From: JAAKFL01 sp964629645
Lineage (GTDB): Bacteria; Chlamydiota; Chlamydiia; Chlamydiales; SLFE01
Assembly: GCA_964629645.1 (NCBI GenBank)
Contig: CAZVSU010000010.1
Coordinates: 1 to 43,905 of the forward strand
Direction: 5' to 3'
DNA length: 43,905 nucleotides
A program made the position numbers and the translations under genes. The notes beneath the pieces were generated by a model. The model saw only the letters and a list, made by a program, of their open reading frames with translations, ran no database searches and had not been told where the DNA came from. Below are positions 40,665-43,905 of the stretch, piece after piece. Position 1 is the first letter of the stretch; each line of letters opens with the position of its first letter.

Positions 40665-41009
40665 TTATACATTATCCAAAGCGTCATTCTCATGGAGAGT
40701 GACAATGGCTTTTTTGAAACCTGATTTACAACCATGGCCTCTACGGGTCCTCAACATGCGCGTTGATTTAGGCTTCACGTTAATGGTGTTGACTGACGTC
40801 ACTTTAATATTCTGATCTTTATAAATTTCTTCGACTGCTTTCGCGATCTCTTTCTTGTTGGCCCTACGGTCCACAATGAAGACATACTTCGGTTTTTGAC
40901 ACCTTGCAATACAAGGATTGCTTTCACATGTCTTTAGGCTCTCAAGAGTTGTCGCCTTCTCGGTCACATGCCGATTTTTGATGATCTGGCGAGGATTTTT
41001 GCTCTTCAT
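40665..41009 (-). CDS. rplW: 50S ribosomal protein L23
   Basis: The 114-residue protein starts MKSKNPRQIIKNRHVTEKAT and ends with NVKPKSTRMLRTRRGHGCKS. ATG 41009 is preferred to 41018 because GGAAGGA lies nine bases before it and chlamydial homologues start there. It has an inserted, cysteine-rich loop (TCESNPCIARCQKPKY) absent from E. coli L23. Confidence 0.94.
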   Translation of the reverse strand: MKSKNPRQIIKNRHVTEKATTLESLKTCESNPCIARCQKPKYVFIVDRRANKKEIAKAVEEIYKDQNIKVTSVNTINVKPKSTRMLRTRRGHGCKSGFKKAIVTLHENDALDNV

Positions 41010-41028
41010 AATTCTCATTCCTTCCGCT

Positions 41029-41712
41029 TTACGACAACCACTCGATTATTTGTTCCAAGGCCTTTTCAGTGACGACTATGTTGCCGGCAAGCATAACGTC
41101 ATATCCGCTAATATTCTGCGCTTGGTTGAAACGCACTTTGGGTATGTTTGACACGCTCTTGGACAAATTTTGATGCAGTTGTCCTTTAACATGGCATATT
41201 TTGGTCTCTCCCTCTACATCCACGGTTTCTGTCGCAGACTCCCCTAAAAATAGAGCTCTTCCCGTAATCCCGGCTGCTTTCATGAACTGGCAGACTGTCT
41301 TCGTCTTAGGCTTTTCCATTTCGAAATGATCGAGAACATGAAGTTGGTTCTGCCTAATCTTTTCGCCAATCAAAAACCGGATCGCAGCGCGCCGTTCTTG
41401 CTTATTAATTCTGACGTGCTGATCGAATTTTGGCTTGGGGCCAAAAACGATTCCGCCCCCGCGGTACTGCGGTGTGACAAGGGAGCCTTGACGGGCGCGG
41501 CCTGATCCTTTCTGTGGACGCGGCTTCTTTGTCGTATGTTTCACTTCGGATCGGGTCTTCGTGTTTGCTGACCATTGCCTTAGATTGGCCCGCAGCGCCA
41601 CAATGTAATCTTTTACGGACTGCCCATTGGCTTCCGCATTGGCTAAGGTTTCGTCAACTTCGACTGTTCCAATTTCTTGGCCCGCCAGATTGTATTTTTT
41701 GAGCTGAACCAC
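41029..41712 (-). CDS. rplD: 50S ribosomal protein L4
   Basis: The 227-residue protein has ANLRQWSANTKTRSEVKHTT, QKGSGRARQGSLVTPQYRGG and GPKPKFDQHVRINKQERRAA. GTG 41712 is chosen over TTG 41724: GGAG lies six bases before the GTG and the resulting MVQLKKYNLAG matches chlamydial L4 starts. L4 lines the exit tunnel opposite L22. Confidence 0.95.
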   Translation of the reverse strand: MVQLKKYNLAGQEIGTVEVDETLANAEANGQSVKDYIVALRANLRQWSANTKTRSEVKHTTKKPRPQKGSGRARQGSLVTPQYRGGGIVFGPKPKFDQHVRINKQERRAAIRFLIGEKIRQNQLHVLDHFEMEKPKTKTVCQFMKAAGITGRALFLGESATETVDVEGETKICHVKGQLHQNLSKSVSNIPKVRFNQAQNISGYDVMLAGNIVVTEKALEQIIEWLS

Positions 41713-41727
41713 TGCTTTCTCCAATCG

Positions 41728-42405
41728 TTACTTCTTAGATTTACTTTTCTGTTTCTTCTTAACCGCTTCTGTCAGCGTCACCAAACCGTTTTTGGGTCCG
41801 GGAACTGCACCTTTGACAACGATCAGATTGTCTTCCTTAACAATCGTCACGACCTGCAAGCTTTGCGTGGTTGTCATGCGGTTACCCATATGACTTGCCC
41901 GCTTTCCCCCTTTTAAGCATCGTCCCGGAGTACTTCTCATACCGGTCGACCCGGCATGTCTGTGAACGGGCCCCGTACCGTGAGATGCCGGATAACCTCT
42001 AAAGTTGTGGAGCTTCATAACCCCCTGAAACCCTTTACCAATGGAGCGCGCCGTGGCGTCGATAAATTCAACACCTTCAAACTGGTCGACGCCGATTTCT
42101 TGGCCAACTTCAAGACCATCTAATGTATCGACCCTGTATTCGGTGAGGTAGCGTCTCGGTGAAACGCCCGCTTTATTAAAATGTCCAAGCTGCGGTTTTC
42201 GTACACGTTTTTGGACTGTCCTTTCATCTTTAGTCTTGATCTCTTCAAATCCGATTTGAACAGCGTCGTAGCCATCATTCGCAGATGTTTTAATTTGGGT
42301 GATGACATTTGGCTCAGCTTCAATGACTGTACAAACGACAAGGTTTCCATTGTCATCAAACATATGCGTCATACCGCGCTTTTTGCCCATTAGTTTACGT
42401 GCCAT
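41728..42405 (-). CDS. rplC: 50S ribosomal protein L3
   Basis: The 225-residue protein starts MARKLMGKKRGMTHMFDDNG and has HRHAGSTGMRSTPGRCLKGG near the peptidyl transferase centre. ATG 42405 has AAGGA seven bases before it; ATG 42420 is less likely. It is first in the operon; rpsJ (S10), which normally precedes it, is absent as in chlamydiae. Confidence 0.96.
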   Translation of the reverse strand: MARKLMGKKRGMTHMFDDNGNLVVCTVIEAEPNVITQIKTSANDGYDAVQIGFEEIKTKDERTVQKRVRKPQLGHFNKAGVSPRRYLTEYRVDTLDGLEVGQEIGVDQFEGVEFIDATARSIGKGFQGVMKLHNFRGYPASHGTGPVHRHAGSTGMRSTPGRCLKGGKRASHMGNRMTTTQSLQVVTIVKEDNLIVVKGAVPGPKNGLVTLTEAVKKKQKSKSKK

Positions 42406-42634
42406 ACGTTTTTCCTTCATCGGTTAAGCCCCGGTTCAAACCAAGGGCATCATCTCGCATATCTATCAAGTGCAAATTTCACGCTGTCCGCTTAACTAGA
42501 CGCTTTTCTCGTGAAATGGACGAAAATCCGAAGCAGCTAGTGTAAATTCTTACGCAGCGAACATTGCGGCGTTGAAAACGACAAGCATATCACGGCGCTT
42601 AATTTAGGGCAACAGGGTCGAAAAATAATTGTGA

Positions 42635-43120
42635 TTATTTTTTCTTAGGGATCGTGACCACCTGGCCGCTTCTCTTGATCTGACGATCTTGAACTTTCTG
42701 AACGTCTGCGCCTGGTGAAAACTCAATCTTGTCATAAGCGTCTCCAAGAACAGATCCCAACTTCAGCTTTAAAAGTTTTGGACGCTTGACGGCCCCTCTA
42801 AGATGAACAGTGACAAGCTGGCTTTTGAAATAAACTCTTTGACCGTCTTGCAGTCGATCATCCGGTTTGACTCCGACAGCGATCGAATGGGGCTTGGGGC
42901 AGGCGATGCCGATAAGATCAGCCGCAGTGGCCCCTTGTGGGAGAAAATGGACCCCTCTGTTTTCAACAGCCCCAGTAGCAGTGACCTGTATCTCAAGTTG
43001 ATCCGGAATAATTTTCGGATCAGACTTTAAGGTCGTAAAAAGGGCAATGGCAGTCATGACCGAAGCAAAAACCACAACAACACCCCATTCATGGACGGCT
43101 AGACAGTTATTTTCCTTCAT
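42635..43120 (-). CDS. Membrane-anchored SLBB/ComEA-N-like protein
   Basis: The 161-residue protein has one N-terminal membrane segment (about 10-30: HEWGVVVVFASVMTAIALFT) and then two SLBB-like units: LEIQVTATGAVENRGVHFLPQGATAADLI and LVTVHLRGAVKRPKLLKLKLGSVLGDAYDKI. SLBB folds bind sugars or partner proteins at the cell surface. The start overlaps the upstream gene by 14 bases, so the two form an operon. It lies just upstream of the ribosomal operon. Confidence 0.6.
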   Translation of the reverse strand: MKENNCLAVHEWGVVVVFASVMTAIALFTTLKSDPKIIPDQLEIQVTATGAVENRGVHFLPQGATAADLIGIACPKPHSIAVGVKPDDRLQDGQRVYFKSQLVTVHLRGAVKRPKLLKLKLGSVLGDAYDKIEFSPGADVQKVQDRQIKRSGQVVTIPKKK

Positions 43121-43763
43121 TGGCGGGGAAAAGGGCGTCTTTCACTGTTTCTGTGTTCGCTATTTTTGTTGCGATCACAACTAGTGAAAGGCTTGCGCTA
43201 ACAATGGCATTGACCTTGACATTTTTAAAGCCGCCGAGCAGCTTGTAGACTTGATAACTGATTTGTGAAATTTTACAGATGACGCTCATCTTGGCGTCCC
43301 ATTGGCTCATTTTTGAAGCCCTATCCTCTCCGCCTTGCACGTATTTAGCTTTCTGGTCAGCAATCCCAAGCGCTAAGACACCAATGAAGAGGAAGCGGAT
43401 TGTAGGTGATATCGGCAACTTTGAAAATCCAGCTGTTTTCGCTCCAAACAAAGCGGCTGTTGATACCGCTGACAAAAAGAACCCGTTAATGACGAGAGCG
43501 GTTTTGACAAGCCTGTTCCTCCCATCGCTATTGCTTTTAATCTCCTGAATGACCTTTCCGGATAAGAGCTCAAATGTAAACGGAAGAACATCGACCCCAT
43601 CGGTAAAAGAGCAAAATGCGTCAAATGTTCCGGATAGATTTTGAATGGTTTCGTTTGCAGGCGCTAGAGGGAGGGCGCGGCCGCAAAGCTCGGCCAAGTC
43701 GTAAACACCTTCTAGCGTACGAAAATACTCGGCACAGCCGCTGCAAATAGCTTGAAATGACAT
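43107..43763 (-). CDS. Hydrophobic chlamydial membrane protein, Inc/Cap1-position
   Basis: The 218-residue protein has three hydrophobic stretches (about 85-110 LVKTALVINGFFLSAVSTAALFG; about 120-135 TIRFLFIGVLALGIAD; about 180-200 VKVNAIVSASLSLVVIATKI), no signal peptide and a small N-terminal domain. It sits where C. trachomatis has CT529 (Cap1), between the ribosomal operon and fmt, and has a similar layout. Homology to CT529 is a guess from position and pattern. The ATG has GAGG seven bases before it. Confidence 0.5.
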   Translation of the reverse strand: MSFQAICSGCAEYFRTLEGVYDLAELCGRALPLAPANETIQNLSGTFDAFCSFTDGVDVLPFTFELLSGKVIQEIKSNSDGRNRLVKTALVINGFFLSAVSTAALFGAKTAGFSKLPISPTIRFLFIGVLALGIADQKAKYVQGGEDRASKMSQWDAKMSVICKISQISYQVYKLLGGFKNVKVNAIVSASLSLVVIATKIANTETVKDALFPANEGK

Positions 43764-43815
43764 GATCTACCTCAGTGATACATTAACTAGGGGACGTCTT
43801 CAAATTTCGAATTCT

Positions 43816-43895
43816 AAGCCGCCGGGATGAGCCAATCTCAATCGGTTCGTTATTAACAATATAGAGCAGATTGAGATCGGCTCATCGCGGCGCTT
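43816..43895. repeat. Long imperfect palindrome (about 27-bp arms)
   Basis: Bases 43816-43843 and 43869-43895 are inverse copies with few differences (GATGAGCC, ATCTCAATC / GATTGAGAT, GGCTCATC, AAGC ends). The loop is 25 bases. It could be a two-way terminator between operons or a small repeat element. It lies upstream of the gene at 43763. Confidence 0.75.
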
Positions 43896-43905
43896 ATAAT
43901 GCCGA

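Noticed and set aside
42421..42634. Promoter of the ribosomal operon
   Set aside because: A promoter must be here, but no -35/-10 pair stood out; TTGCAC at about 42470 has no fitting -10.
42621..42642. AT-only hairpin at the end of the SLBB-like gene as a terminator
   Set aside because: Stem has no G-C pairs, overlaps the stop codon and lacks a T run.
1..43905. CRISPR arrays, rRNA genes, riboswitches
   Set aside because: No regularly spaced repeats, no rRNA sequence and no known riboswitch core were seen.

Overview
This window comes from a member of the Chlamydiae, most likely an amoeba-associated (Parachlamydiales-type) lineage rather than Chlamydia sensu stricto. The right third carries rplC-rplD-rplW-rplB-rpsS-rplV-rpsC-rplP-rpmC-rpsQ-rplN-rplX-rplE-rpsH-rplF-rplR-rpsE-rplO-secY-rpsM-rpsK-rpoA-rplQ, followed by gapA and a hypothetical gene that looks like CT504. 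rpsJ, rpsN, rpmD, adk/infA/rpmJ and rpsD are missing from their usual bacterial places, and gapA follows rplQ; both are chlamydial traits. The left two thirds are accessory DNA with an IS element, toxin/antibiotic-modification-type enzymes, an ankyrin protein and an integrated element.

Layout. 1-1354: end of an unknown gene, then a minus-strand HTH / Bro-N pair. 1730-4857: plus-strand genes for a secreted L,D-transpeptidase, an exported alpha/beta hydrolase, a short-chain dehydrogenase and an ANT(6)-like adenylyltransferase. 4934-6296: an intact IS4-family insertion sequence with 19-bp terminal inverted repeats and a 10-bp target duplication. 6365-9528: a large ankyrin/coiled-coil candidate effector and a small unknown protein. 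9549-13005: a textbook sigma-54 promoter driving a tandem serine beta-lactamase-like protein and a PPOX-fold protein. 12996-19931: a tightly overlapping minus-strand run (TPR lipoprotein broken by an in-frame stop, a second PPOX paralogue, an AAC(6')-methyltransferase fusion, an AadA-GNAT fusion, a P-loop kinase and an exported DUF294-like nucleotidyltransferase).

20292-27886: an element inserted at the 3' end of a tRNA-Leu(UAA) gene. It holds a broken HTH regulator, a DUF5681 protein, two unknown proteins (one with a PD-(D/E)XK-like motif), a zinc-ribbon/TOPRIM primase, an array of CGAGAT repeats that looks like a replication origin, a DUF927 helicase-like ATPase, a small excisionase-like protein, and two adjacent tyrosine recombinases, one shortened and resembling the chlamydial plasmid proteins pGP7/pGP8. 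The recombinase pair is bracketed by a 21-bp inverted repeat. No capsid, portal or tail gene is visible, so this looks like a satellite or an integrated plasmid rather than a prophage.

28050-41712 and up to 42405 are core: CT504-like gene, gapA with its own promoter, a rho-independent terminator behind rplQ, then the long ribosomal operon read on the minus strand. 42635-43763 hold two membrane proteins at the place where C. trachomatis has CT529 (Cap1). A run of 10 Ns (37850-37859) marks an assembly gap between rpmC and rpsQ. A long palindrome sits at the right edge.
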